From Tetradesmus obliquus (taxonomy: Eukaryota; Chlorophyta; Chlorophyceae; Sphaeropleales; Scenedesmaceae), in contig CP126191.1 of assembly GCA_030272155.1 (NCBI GenBank), positions 2,874,501-2,938,500 on the forward strand: 64,000 nt of DNA, read 5' to 3'. Each line of letters begins with the position of its first letter. Within the stretch, counting starts at the first letter, position 1. Both the position numbers and the translations under genes were made by a program. Under the pieces are notes generated by a model. The model ran no database searches. It saw only the letters and a program-made list of their open reading frames with translations, and had not been told where the DNA came from. Below, piece after piece: positions 23,288 to 35,187 of the stretch.

Positions 23288-24300
23288 GGCGTGCGCTGCT
23301 TTGGCGGGTTGTCAGGGTTCATGTGAAGGGGTGTACAGTTTCTGTAATTGTATGGTTTTTGCCTGTTTTGGGACTGCACACAAGCCTACAGTACTGTTTC
23401 AAAGCCACACTCTCCTGGCAGCTGGGGTGCAGCATCAAGCTTGTTCACTGTCAAGGGGCCTGATTTTTAGCAAGCTACCAGCAGCCTGTCAAGGATGTAA
23501 AGATGGACAGTCTAGCATGAAAAAAGCAAAGCTGCGCACCTTCAAGCAAAGCTCGGCCAGAAGACCCCCCGCCCTGGGTCTCCCGGCGCTCCAAGTGGGC
23601 TGTCCATGTAAGCACGTCCGTCCAGCAGCAAGGCATCATATCATCATGCGAAGTTCTCACCTGTAGGCGCAGAGAAGGTTACAGGGCAGGATGTTCCAGT
23701 GCCTGCTGGCCGCCTGCAAGGGTAAAAGCAGGCACTGTTATCCCAGGCTGTGACTGTACTGCTTGCGGCTGTATCAAGCACTGGTGATGCGCTATGCCTG
23801 GCAGGCCATGCAAGCTCTTGTTCAGCTCTCAGGGCTGGTGGTAGCCAGGTGCTGCCAGGCTGGCAGCAGGAGAAGCCATGTTCACAGCAGCCGCCGCGTC
23901 AACTTTCGCTTCAGTAACCAGCAAGCGGCAGTCAAAACATGATGCAAGTTGACTCTTGAGCTACATGTCAGCACCTACAAGCCAGGTTCGCTACTGGCTA
24001 GTATACTACTGGCTACGTAGCCAGCTGGCTGGCGCTGCCGCGCGGCTGTTGCCTTGTTGTAGTGTAGCTGGCATGGCACAAAGCCGCCAAGTTACAGCTA
24101 TGACCTACATGCCTTGTAAGCATGGGCCTTGGGCTGTAACAACGCTGTATATGGTAGCCTTCAAGGAGCTCAAACCAGATGTCACCAGCTCTTGCTGCCC
24201 CCCAAAACCCTGCCCCTGACAACGGTTGGCAGTTGCATCCGACGCGGATATGTAAGCCACCGACGCTAGTCGAATACGTCAATGGCGCTGAATCTACTTC
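23288..24300. other. Intergenic between two co-directional genes
   Basis: No coding signal. A TGTAA at 23343-23347, 56 bp past the SGNH stop, is a likely polyadenylation signal. The rest should contain the promoter of the PRTase-hydrolase fusion gene. Confidence 0.6.
23343..23347 (+). terminator. TGTAA polyadenylation-like signal for the SGNH hydrolase gene
   Basis: TGTAA within CTGTAATTGTATGG, 56 bp after the stop codon. Confidence 0.5.
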
Positions 24301-25496
24301 ATGGACACCAGCGTGAGAGCTGCCGTTGAGCAACGACGTTTCGTCACCAAGTTCCGAGACGTCAGCAGGAGGCACCCGACACATGTGAAGTTCAAACAGT
24401 TCGCCAGGATGGTTAGCGGAGGTACTAGTTTTGCCAACAGGCAGGAGGCAGGAGAGCAGCTGGGCGCCGTGCTGCGGGAGCAGCTTGGGCAGCAGCTGGG
24501 GCAGCAGCAGGAACTCTGTGTGTTTGGGCTGGTGCGGGGCGGTGAGCACGCACACTGCAACGTTCTCACCTCCACGATGCGTAATATGTGCCATTACTGG
24601 GGTCGTCAGCTCCTGCTGCATGTGCTTGGACGTAAATGTGAACACTCAAGCAGACATGCATGCCCACGCTGCCACTGCTGGCGTGCTGCTGCTGCCAGGT
24701 CTGCCTGTGGCCGAGCCAGTGGCTGCTGCCCTGAGCGCACCGCTGGATGCATTTGTGGTTAGGAAGATCGGTGCGCCACTGCAGCCAGAGTGAGTGCCAG
24801 CGCACACACAGCTGTTAGTGACCAGTCCCTAGCTGTTTATGCCGCATACTGCAGGGAGGTTGGCATGCAGTCATGCGCGCAAGCAGCCAGCAGCTTGCAA
24901 TCTACCGATGCTATGACTAGTCAAACAATACTGCCTTTCAACTTGCTTTCCTTCCATTAAAACATATGCCAACCTATCAGTATGTCTCCTGGCCCTGGTG
25001 CAATCTGTGCAATCACAAATCACCCTGCATGCTTGCAGGTTTGGCATTGGTGCCATTTCCGAGGGAGGCCACACCATCATCAACGAGTATGCTGCACACG
25101 CTGTGGGAGCCACCCCACAGGAGCTGCAGGCCACAATCAACAGAGAGTCCCAGGAGCTGGCACGCCGCATCCAAGTGTACAGGGCAGGCCACGACCACCT
25201 GCCTGTGGAAGGTGCAACACACAGCCTGCATGCCTGTCGGTGTTGGTTTTGTTAGCACGTGCATTGCCTGGCTGTGTAAAAGATGTAAGGCAGATGCATA
25301 CCAGCGCCAAGGTGGCATGTTGTTTGCTGCCACTTGTAAGCGGCCTCTGGCAGGTTCAAGCTGCCTGGTGATCCAGCAGTAGAACAGTGTTGGGGACGGC
25401 GCGGCCAGCCATACAGCTGTCAGGCTTCAGCCAAGCCTGCTTCTGCTGCTGCTGCTGTCGTGGTTGCTGCTGTGCCTACTACCACTGCTGCTGCAC

Positions 25497-25542
<46 letters not shown>

Positions 25543-27033
25543 CAAGACAGTAGTGGTGGTTGATGATGGCCTCGCCACTGGTGTCACTGCACGTGCAGCG
25601 CTGCAGTCACTTCGCGCCAAGGGGGCAGGCCGGCTAGTGCTGGCTGTGCCAGTGGGCTCAGCCTCCACTGTGGCTGACATGGCAGCAGCAGCACTGGCTG
25701 ATGACATCGTGTGCTTGAGCCAGCCGAGGCACTTCCGTGCTGTTGGGCAGTGGTATGATGTGAGTGTGGGGCGGGTTGGATCTGCAGCTGGCAGCGGCTG
25801 TTTGTGTGCTGCACTGGAGTGTTTGCAGCACGAGTGTGTGGCTGAGAGTTGGGTTTCTCAGTGTGCATGCAAAGTGCTGGCAGGTGGACTTGCTCAGTAT
25901 TTGACAGAGAACCATGCTGGGTGTTTCTGCTGGGACGCCAGACACAACTGCTGTTCTGCGGTTGTTTGCTGATGTTTGTTGAATGGCTTGCAGGACTTCA
26001 ACCAGACGTCAGATGCAGAGGTGGTGGCCATCCTCAAGAAGTTTGCTGCACGCAATGCAGCATACCGCGAAGCAGCAGCAGCAGCTGCAGCAGCAGCAGC
26101 AGCAGCAGCGGTTCCTGAAGCAGCAGCATCTGATGAAGCCGCTGCGGCGTCATCATCCGCGGCAGCCAGGGTGACGATAGCAAAGGGTGTGGGGCATGAT
26201 CCAGCTCCTGCAGGCGAAGCAGCAGCAGCAGCAGCAGACACTGCTCAGGACCAAAGCGCAGCCCCTTCTGCTGCTGCAGCACCACAGCCACTAGAAGCAG
26301 GCAGCAGCGAGCTGCCACCTGCAGCAGCAGCAGCAGCAGCAACAGCAGCACCAGTGCAGATGGAGGTTACTGCTGAGGATGAGCTTGTCATAACAGATGC
26401 AGCAACGCCGGGCGTGCGGCTGCATGGCACGCTGCATGTGCCGCAGGCGGCAGCCGGCTTGGTCATCTTTGCGCATGGCAGCGGCAGCAGCAGGCACAGC
26501 CCTAGGAACAGGCAGGTGGCTGCCACACTGAATGAGGCAGGTGCGATGACCCTGATGTGATCGACACCTCAAGCAGTGCTGCCGATCTTGGTTGCAGGAA
26601 AGACATGTGCTTGCTCACTACCGTGACTGCATGCTTTTGTTGCCCTCAGCACCTCTGGTCAACCGTGATGTGTGCTGCACATGCAGCAAAGTGACCAGCT
26701 GCAAACATTTGTCGATGAGCTGCTGTTCAAGGTGTTTCTGCTCTGCTGTTTCTGCTGCTGTTTCTGCTGCTCTGCTGTTTCTGCTGCGCAGGCTTTGCTA
26801 CACTGCTGTTTGACCTGCTGTCAGGTGAGTGATGCAGACCGTCTTGAGTGGAGCCAATCATGTTGGCACGTGCAAACCAGGGCCCAATCGCAGCACTGCT
26901 GCAGGCATGTTGCAACACTATGAGACAACGCGTCGCGTGCTTGCTCTGCATGCCACTGTATCGTGCCGCTGCCGCTGCTGACAATCCTGTGCGTGCTGCA
27001 ATGTGCTGCGCTCCTGCTGCTGCGCTGCTGCTG

Positions 27034-27075
<42 letters not shown>

Positions 27076-27842
27076 AATGTTGCTGCTGCTGCAGAGCGTG
27101 AGGCCGAGCAGCGCAGCAACGTGTTCAACATCCCGCTGCTGGCCAGCAGGCTGCAGCTAGCCGTGGAGTGGATGGAAGTCACAGGCAAGCTGCCGCATGG
27201 CTTCCCTGTGGGCTTCTTTGGAGCAAGCACAGGTAGGGTGGGGCGCTGCACGCTGCTGCACATGCGTTATTGAAGGGCATGCAGTTGTGTAGTTGTGCAG
27301 GGGATGGCTGTGCTGCCGGGTGGCAAGCTGCGGCAGTGAGACAACAAGTGGACCACACTGCATGTATGCTCTGGTGATCGCCAGAGCTGGGCACACGCTT
27401 TCAAAGCGTGCTGTGCAGTATGCTGGGACAGGCGGCAAGATGTTATCCTGCAACCACTGCTGCTGCTGCTGCTGCTGCTACAGGTGGTGGAGCCGCACTG
27501 TGGGCAGCTGCCTACCTGGACGCCAGGGTCTCAGCTGTGGTGGTGCGCGGCGGGCGACCTGACCTGGCTGCTGCCAAGCTGCCTGCCGTGACTGCACCTA
27601 CGCTGCTGCTGGTGGGCGGCAACGATTATCATGTGCTGGATCTGAACAGGGGTGTGCTGCAGGCGCTGGGGTCTGCAGGGCAGAGTGAGCTGGTGGTGGT
27701 GCCGCGGGCAGGGCACCTATTTGAGGGTCCTGGGCAGTTGGGGGCTGTGGGTGAGGCTGCTGCTGAGTGGTTTGGACGACACCTGAAACAAAAGCAGCAG
27801 CAGCAGCACCAGGATGGTGAGGAGGAAGCAAGGCAGGTGTAG
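24301..27842 (+). CDS. Phosphoribosyltransferase-dienelactone hydrolase fusion protein
   Basis: Eight exons (24301-24541, 24699-24789, 25039-25211, 25542-25759, 25994-26540, 26792-26824, 27095-27232, 27484-27842) join in frame to 599 aa. Residues ~30-260 form a type I PRTase domain: FANRQEAGEQLGAVL, GLVRGGLPVAEPVA, FGIGAISEGG, and the PRPP loop VVVVDDGLATG (~D176, D177). An Ala/Gln-rich linker of ~110 residues follows. Residues ~370-590 form an alpha/beta hydrolase of the dienelactone hydrolase type: LVIFAHGSGSSRHSPRN, nucleophile in FFGASTGGGAA (S479), acid in GGNDYH (D528), and H558 in RAGHLFEGPG. The same domain order is known in bacterial proteins such as mycobacterial Rv0571c; substrates are poorly defined. 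The bacterial-type architecture suggests transfer into the algal lineage, followed by intron gain. The first ATG after in-frame stops was used as start. Confidence 0.92.
25499..25538 (+). repeat. (CTG)n run at intron 3' end
   Basis: About 13 CTG triplets end three bases before the CCAG acceptor of exon 4 of the PRTase-hydrolase fusion. The run occupies the place of the polypyrimidine tract. Confidence 0.9.
27035..27075 (+). repeat. (CTG)n run at intron 3' end
   Basis: About 13 CTG triplets, then GCAATGTTGCTGCTGCTGCAG, where the intron before exon 7 of the fusion gene ends. Confidence 0.9.
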
Positions 27843-29225
27843 GTGTTGCGTGGTGATGAAAAGCGAGTTGCGTGTTTGAGTACACATCATGTGTGGTGGC
27901 GTCGGGTGACGTTGGTATTAGTTGGGTGTGGGCATCACTATGTTGAACTTTGAGGTGCCATGCTGTCTTTCAATGTTGAAGGTAGCAGACAAGGAGCTGT
28001 CAAACATTGTACATACCATGTGCTTCTTGCAAGGGTCCTTGGCTGTGTGCGCAAGGGTGTGGAGTGACAACAGTTGACGTGAGTGGTGGGGGTATGGGCG
28101 GTTGGCCCAGTTGCCAGCAACTTGACATGGGGGCTGAAGTTTGATGACATGTGGCTAGTGTTTGCTTATGATGGGATATTGGGCATTGAGTTGAATGGGG
28201 GATCGGCATGGAGTCAATGGGTGCGTTGAGTGGGTGCTGCATGCTTGCAGCAAGCAACACAGCCTGCAAGGAGAGGTTGTAATGTCGAGGGTGCAGGTGT
28301 GGCAGCTGGGAGGGGCTGCAGCTAAAAAAGTGGGACCGCCGCAGATGGCTGCTGGCTGTGCCGGATGTTTTGCCTCATATTGCCGTGCGGTTATCATGCG
28401 CACAACGAGTTTTCTGTCGAGGTGGCGCGTTGAGCTCGTGTGCATGTGTGTCAAGAGTTGCTGAGTGGCTTGTGCAGCAATATTTGCTGGCCCATGGTCA
28501 GCAACGGTTGGTATTTGGCCTTTGGCTTGCTGTTGCAGTCCATCATTGAGGCTGCAGGGCCTTGCATCATGCTATAGTGTGGATGCATTGCATGCTTTTT
28601 TGATGTGGATGACACCTGGCCAAGCAAGTCAAATACGCCACTGTCTCCTGTCTGCATGTTCAGCCTGCATGAGAGGCATTGCAAGATGCAGTGTGATGGA
28701 CCCATAGGAGGCGGAGCGGTGAAATAATGCCAATGGTGTTGCCAACAGTGTGCCCGGTGTTCCGGTGGCGTGGTGCATCTGCAGGTGCCATGATTTGTTT
28801 GCCTATGGTGTATAAGCACAAAGCATTCCAGTGTTTTGCTGTCAGTAAGAAATGATGGGGTGGTGCCGCATTCACGCAATTACCACGGGTCATTGCAGTC
28901 ACGGGCATGTCACGTCATTCTGCCAAAACCCTGGTGCAGTTGACAGAGACGCTGAGCAGGCACTGTGATGTTCAGTGGTGGTGGGATGAGGATAAAGCTG
29001 CTCAGTAACTTTCGTTGAACTCTGTGTTGGTGAAAATTTCAACCTGCTCGTCAAAGGACCCTGCACTTCACAAGGGCAGTAGTGTACTCTGCTTTCCAAC
29101 TTGCTTGCAGCCACTGACCACACACTGTACAGACACTACACAGGCAGTACACTTGCTAGTGGTTAATTCGATTCTTGCTTCGGCCTAGCATCAACGCTGC
29201 AGCTGCGCAGGCAGTGGTTGCAACT
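27843..29225. other. Intergenic, no gene recognised
   Basis: Unusually GT-rich on the plus strand (many GTGTG, TGGGTG stretches) and without CAG runs, unlike the surrounding intergenic DNA. No domain seen in any frame. TGTAA at 28278-28282 could serve the upstream gene. The right part should hold the TVP23 promoter. Confidence 0.6.
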
Positions 29226-30775
<1,550 letters not shown>

Positions 30776-31708
30776 GCGTTGCAGCAGCGGCGGCGCAGCA
30801 CGGCTGGCAGCAGCGATGGCTTGCAGTGTCCGTGTTGTCTTGAGTTGCGGTTGAACACAGCCTGCTGTAGCTTGTGCGCTTAGCACGTGCATGCTGTGGA
30901 CTTTTTGGTGGCAACGGATGCAGACAGTGTGCAGCACAAGCATTTCACGACAGCTTTGTTACACACCGTATCGAGGATGCCAAAAGGGGCTTGTGCTGGT
31001 TGCTGCTGCACTGTATCAGGTGCCTTCATGCAGCCGCCTGTAGCGCTGCTGCACTTCAGACCCCAGGGCCGCCTCTTTTGCACAGGATTGCCTGGCAGGC
31101 TAGCGAGCAGTTGTTTCTTTTGTAACATATCATATCTGGTTCTGCCAGCCTAGTAGGCTGCAAAGTGGGTCTCTGGTCGTCATGTACGCACCAACGTGTG
31201 CACGCTACAGCGCTAGCACGCAGCTGATCAACTGCGGTTGCCTTGCCAAGTATTGGTGTTACACAGGCAGAACATAAAGACCAAGCGATGGCGATGCCTA
31301 TGCACTGCGCACCGCAAAAAATGCAACCCTAAATGCGCTAGCCGCAACAGCACACGAAGGTGGATGTTGCTGGCATGCAGCTATCTTACAAGCAGCTGCT
31401 TGACTAAGAAGCACTGTAACAAGATATCGTTGCACTATGTTGTGCAGACACACACCAGCTAGAAGTACAACCCCACCGTGCTCTGCGCTCAACACGCATG
31501 CAACAGATGTTCCCAGCAGCAAAAATGAATGCACAGGACAGCCAACATCAACACAGCAGCTTTATCTCAGCTGTTTCATGCAAGCCAGCAGCCTGACGTG
31601 CCAGCACCAGCTCAATAGCACAGCAATGCAGAACAGTGCAACTTCAGCACAGCACACACTGTCCTGCAAGCTGTCCTGCAAGCTGCCGCCACGCCCTCAC
31701 CACTGCAT
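30776..31708. other. Convergent intergenic region (TVP23 and phytocystatin 3' ends)
   Basis: No coding signal recognised. Candidate poly(A) motifs: TGTAA at 31121-31125 (+), and TTACA at 31386-31390 giving TGTAA on the minus strand. Confidence 0.6.
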
Positions 31709-32843
31709 CTAAGAGGTAGCAGGGCCCTCAGCAGCATGCTGGTGGAACTTCACCAGCTGGAAATGGGCATCAGCAGCAGGCTTCACTGTCAGCGCAAACT
31801 TCTCCTGCTTGTCGCCCCTCTTCACCTCCACCAGCAGCTCAGTGTTGCTGCTGCCATCGTTGAGTGGCGTGGCAGATAGCACGCGCAGCAGCTGGTAGGG
31901 GAACAGCGAGTTGGAGCGCTGGTTGAGCTGGGCTACGCCTTGCTGCGCAGCTTTGCTCCACTGGTCGTCACCAGCCTACTGCAGCGGGGCGCAGCGTATG
32001 TAGCAGAGGCAGGGTAGCGCAGCAGAGCAGGGAGGCAGAGTGCAGGGGAAGGGCAGCAGAAGTAGGGCAGGGCTGCAGTGAGACACCGAGGGGCTTGCAT
32101 GGACACATAGCAGCGCAGAGAAGGCTGCAGGACCATGTGCAGCTTGCAGGAAGAGAATGTGTGCGCGTAAATGAAGCAATACAAGCGGCATGTGTCTGTG
32201 CCGTTCAAGCCTGTATTTGCATGCATGCATTAGCCAATGCTGTTGCTGCTGCTGTGGGCATGCAAGACATTTCTGCGACAACCCCTTCCTCTTGCTGCTG
32301 CTTGCCAGGCTGTCACTGCTTGCGGAGCTCTCATAGCCTGCTCTGCATACCTCGGCAGCAGGGCCAACCAGCTTGAAGTGTGTCAGCTCCATGGCGGCAT
32401 CATTCTCCTTGACATTGCAGCTCAGCTTCTCCCACACAGTCACCTCCAGCGTCTTGGGCCCAGCATCGTCTGCTGCCTCCACCACAAGGATGTGGTTGGT
32501 GCCAGACACAACCTGCACGGATGACAAGGCAAGCAAGCGGGCACAGTCAGAGGTACGTGGTCAGAGGCAGGTGAAGTCCAGGTCAGCCGTTGGCTGAGGC
32601 CTATCCCAAGCCAGCAAGCCCGTGCCGCACCTGGCGCTTGGCGGAAACAACCTTTGCGAGCTGCAGGTTGCCCTTGATCGGGAAGTTGGCCTTGCCATGC
32701 TTCAGCTGCTCGACCGCAAACGTTGCAATCTCATTTGTGCGGGCATCAATGGGAGCTGAAGACGCACCGCCCAACATCATGCCCTTTGCAGCAACGTTCA
32801 CAGCCAACAGCGAAAGCAAGCAGAAGAGCACAGCCCTCTGCAT
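31709..32843 (-). CDS. Two-domain secreted phytocystatin with predicted legumain-inhibitory site
   Basis: Three exons (32843-32631, 32512-32351, 31975-31709) join in frame to 213 aa. A signal peptide is clear (LFCLLSLLAVNVAA). The first cystatin domain has all three papain-binding elements: Gly pair GG at 25-26, the first hairpin loop QVVSG at 71-75 (formed across the exon 1/2 junction), and Trp98 in VTVWEKL. The plant-specific helix signature appears as EIATFAVEQL. The second domain, encoded by exon 3, is cystatin-like but lacks QxVxG. It carries SNSL at 146-149 in RSNSLFPYQLLRVLSA, the motif by which plant cystatin C-terminal extensions inhibit legumain (asparaginyl endopeptidase). The protein should inhibit C1A papain-like proteases and C13 legumains in secretory or vacuolar compartments. 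Exon 3 uses a TAG acceptor. Confidence 0.93.
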
Positions 32844-33227
32844 GTGGAAAGACTCGGAACGCTTTGAGCAGGTGTACAAGGATGGTGATGGTATACACAA
32901 CGTAGGGAACAAGGTAAACGAGAAAGTGATGACATAAACTGCTGCGATGACAGTTCACATGCAAGGGCAGGGAGGGGGGGGGGTTGTTATGACTGGGTTG
33001 CTTCTCCTGTTTCGCTCATAGCGTGGCAAACGACGTAAAGGCGAGTACATTGCCAGTCAGACACGTTTCATTACATGTTGCCGCATCCTGCTGAAACAGC
33101 ACCTGCACCTCAGTTGTAGCCCACACCAGTAGCAACAGCAGCAGCAGTAGCAACAGCAGCAGCAGCCGGGCACAGACAACTAGCCAAAGCTTGTGCTAAA
33201 ACACAGCCGTTGCTGCACTAAGCAGCC
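32844..33227. promoter_or_regulatory. Shared divergent promoter region
   Basis: Only 384 bp separate the start codons of the phytocystatin (-) and the small basic protein (+). The stretch includes a run of ten G at about 32976-32985 and (CAG/CAA) repeats at 33133-33165. I see no recognisable TATA box. Confidence 0.5.
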
Positions 33228-33665
33228 ATGTTCTTCTCCAGTGCGATGCAAGTTGTGTTCAAAACCACTGGTGGCAGAATCTGGAACAAGCGCTGGGGCT
33301 TGCCAAAGCTGACCCGCACACGCAAGGAGAACCGCAAGAAGGACATTCGGCTGTTCAATCAGAACATAGACATACTGAAAGCAGCGGAGCACTTGCAGCC
33401 GGAGGTGCCAGTGCGGCTAGCGCAGCCACTGCCAGGCTGGCAGCGAGAGCAGATGAAGAAGCGGCTGGAGCAGGCACAGATGCTGATCAACACACGGGGC
33501 ACACTCTTGCCAGCAGCAGCTGCAGAGGCAATGATGCAGCGGCGGCTGCAGCAGCCGGCGCAGCAGCGGGAACAGCAGCAGCTGCGCAGCCTGGAGCCGC
33601 CGAGTGACCCGCAGCAGCAGCAGTACCACTTACGGCGGCAAGTGAAGCCACGCACCAGGAAGTAG
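33228..33665 (+). CDS. Small basic protein, function unknown (possible organellar ribosomal subunit)
   Basis: A single open frame of 145 aa with an ATG start (AGCAGCCATGTTC). Residues 1-60 are strongly basic and look folded: FKTTGGRIWNKRWGLPKL, then TRTRKENRKKDIRLFNQN. A middle helix follows (GWQREQMKKRLEQAQMLINTRG). The last 50 residues are Gln-rich and low-complexity, ending VKPRTRK. The intronless frame contains no CTG-run intron, and codon content differs from flanking noncoding frames. Size, charge and the N-terminus would suit a mitochondrial ribosomal protein, but I cannot assign a family. It is transcribed divergently from the phytocystatin. Confidence 0.6.
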   Translation: MFFSSAMQVVFKTTGGRIWNKRWGLPKLTRTRKENRKKDIRLFNQNIDILKAAEHLQPEVPVRLAQPLPGWQREQMKKRLEQAQMLINTRGTLLPAAAAEAMMQRRLQQPAQQREQQQLRSLEPPSDPQQQQYHLRRQVKPRTRK

Positions 33666-35187
33666 CATCACGACATGATTCTGCATGCACTAGCAGTAAA
33701 TGGAAATTAGAAGTAGGATGGATACTGAGCAGCAGTGGGTTGCGTGTTACACAGCATATTGAGCTGTAGGTCCTCACATCTAGGTGTTTGGCACTTCCAG
33801 GCGCGTTGCTTGCTTGCAAGCAGTCTGGCATTCTAGCTGCTGGGGTACGGTTTTTGTGCATACATGGCATGCTGCAACTTTGCTTGCAACAGCCAGGTGT
33901 TGCTTGCAGCTGCAGTGCAGTGGGCAGCATGCACAGCAGCAGCTTCATTTGAGCTGCTGCACTGCAGCAGGTGTTGCTAATCACAGCAGCGTGTGCTGCT
34001 CTCGTGTCAAGCAACGAATGAAAGCCTCTGCAGTGATGTGTCTGGCTTTGAGCTGTTGCACAGCAATTGAGTGTGGCGCCGGCCATGGTCGCAGACAGAC
34101 TTGCGGTTGTTTTAAGTCAGTCATGGTTATCTTGACACACCGCTGCACTGCATTGCTTGCTCATCGTAGTGCCCTTTGTGGAGCGTTGGCTTGGTTGTGC
34201 GCAGCTGCAGCGCACGTTTGCAGTGCTGTTGTTGTTGATTGCTGGCAGCTGCAGTCAATGCCAGTTGACGGCAGTGCATCGCATGCGTTGCAACATCTGC
34301 TTCATGCCATGCATGCGTTTGCGGGCTGGGCACACAGTACATTTGTTTGCAACAGTAAGCAGCGGCGGCTGACAGGCTGTCACGTTCTCAGGTGCTGTTG
34401 CAGCCGCCAGCTGCCGTGCATCTTGTTCTTGAAGAGTAAGCGACACAGCCGTTGCTGGCTGCCAGTGGTGTTCAGAGCACATGCTTGAAACGAAGCAGCT
34501 TCAGTTATGGGTGGTGAGCTGCTGCTGATGCCCACTGTGTGGCAGCGTTGTGGGATTCTTGAATGACGTTGCAGCATTCTTTTCATGTTGCAGCTGGCAG
34601 TGCCTGCAGGATTGCACACTGTTTTTTTGTGCAGACGAGGCCAGCGTCAGCAGCAGCGTTGCTGTTGCAATTTTTGAACGGTGTTGGGTACCACTGTGAG
34701 CACAGTATGCAAAGTCTGCTGACTAGTCACTGAAGTAGTGCTGCACTCACTCTCAGCTGCAGTGCCAGAATATATCGGACATGGCTGAACGGTGCAGTTG
34801 CAGCCTGTAGCTGCTGTCTATGTAACAAGGCACTGACTGAGTGGATCTTACTGGCCAGTGGAGGTAGCTGCAGCTGCCCTTTGAAAGGCGACCATTCTTT
34901 CAGCCCTTGGCAGCTGCAAGCAACAGCCTGCAGCACAGCATTCGCAACATGCCAGCTCTCGAAACACCTTGTACCCTCAACACGACGATGAGACGCGTAC
35001 CGCACCATGCGGCACCATGTTTGCCAGCAAATGAGCACGTTACATCACAACACAACGCAGCACAATCGAGGGGTGGACCACCGCAACGCCCTGTGACTGG
35101 ACTCGCCCTCGACAAAAAAATCCGCCCTTGCGCCAACTACTTCGGCAGCCTGTGCACGAACATCATGCTTGCCAACCCATAGCAGCA
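33666..35187. other. Intergenic, convergent 3' ends, no gene recognised
   Basis: Frames up to ~234 codons occur but are Cys/Ala-rich with no domain. TTACA at 35040-35044 gives a minus-strand TGTAA about 144 bp past the aldo-keto reductase stop. Confidence 0.6.
35040..35044 (-). terminator. TGTAA polyadenylation-like signal for the aldo-keto reductase
   Basis: TTACA on the plus strand, 144 bp downstream of the minus-strand stop at 35188. Confidence 0.45.
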
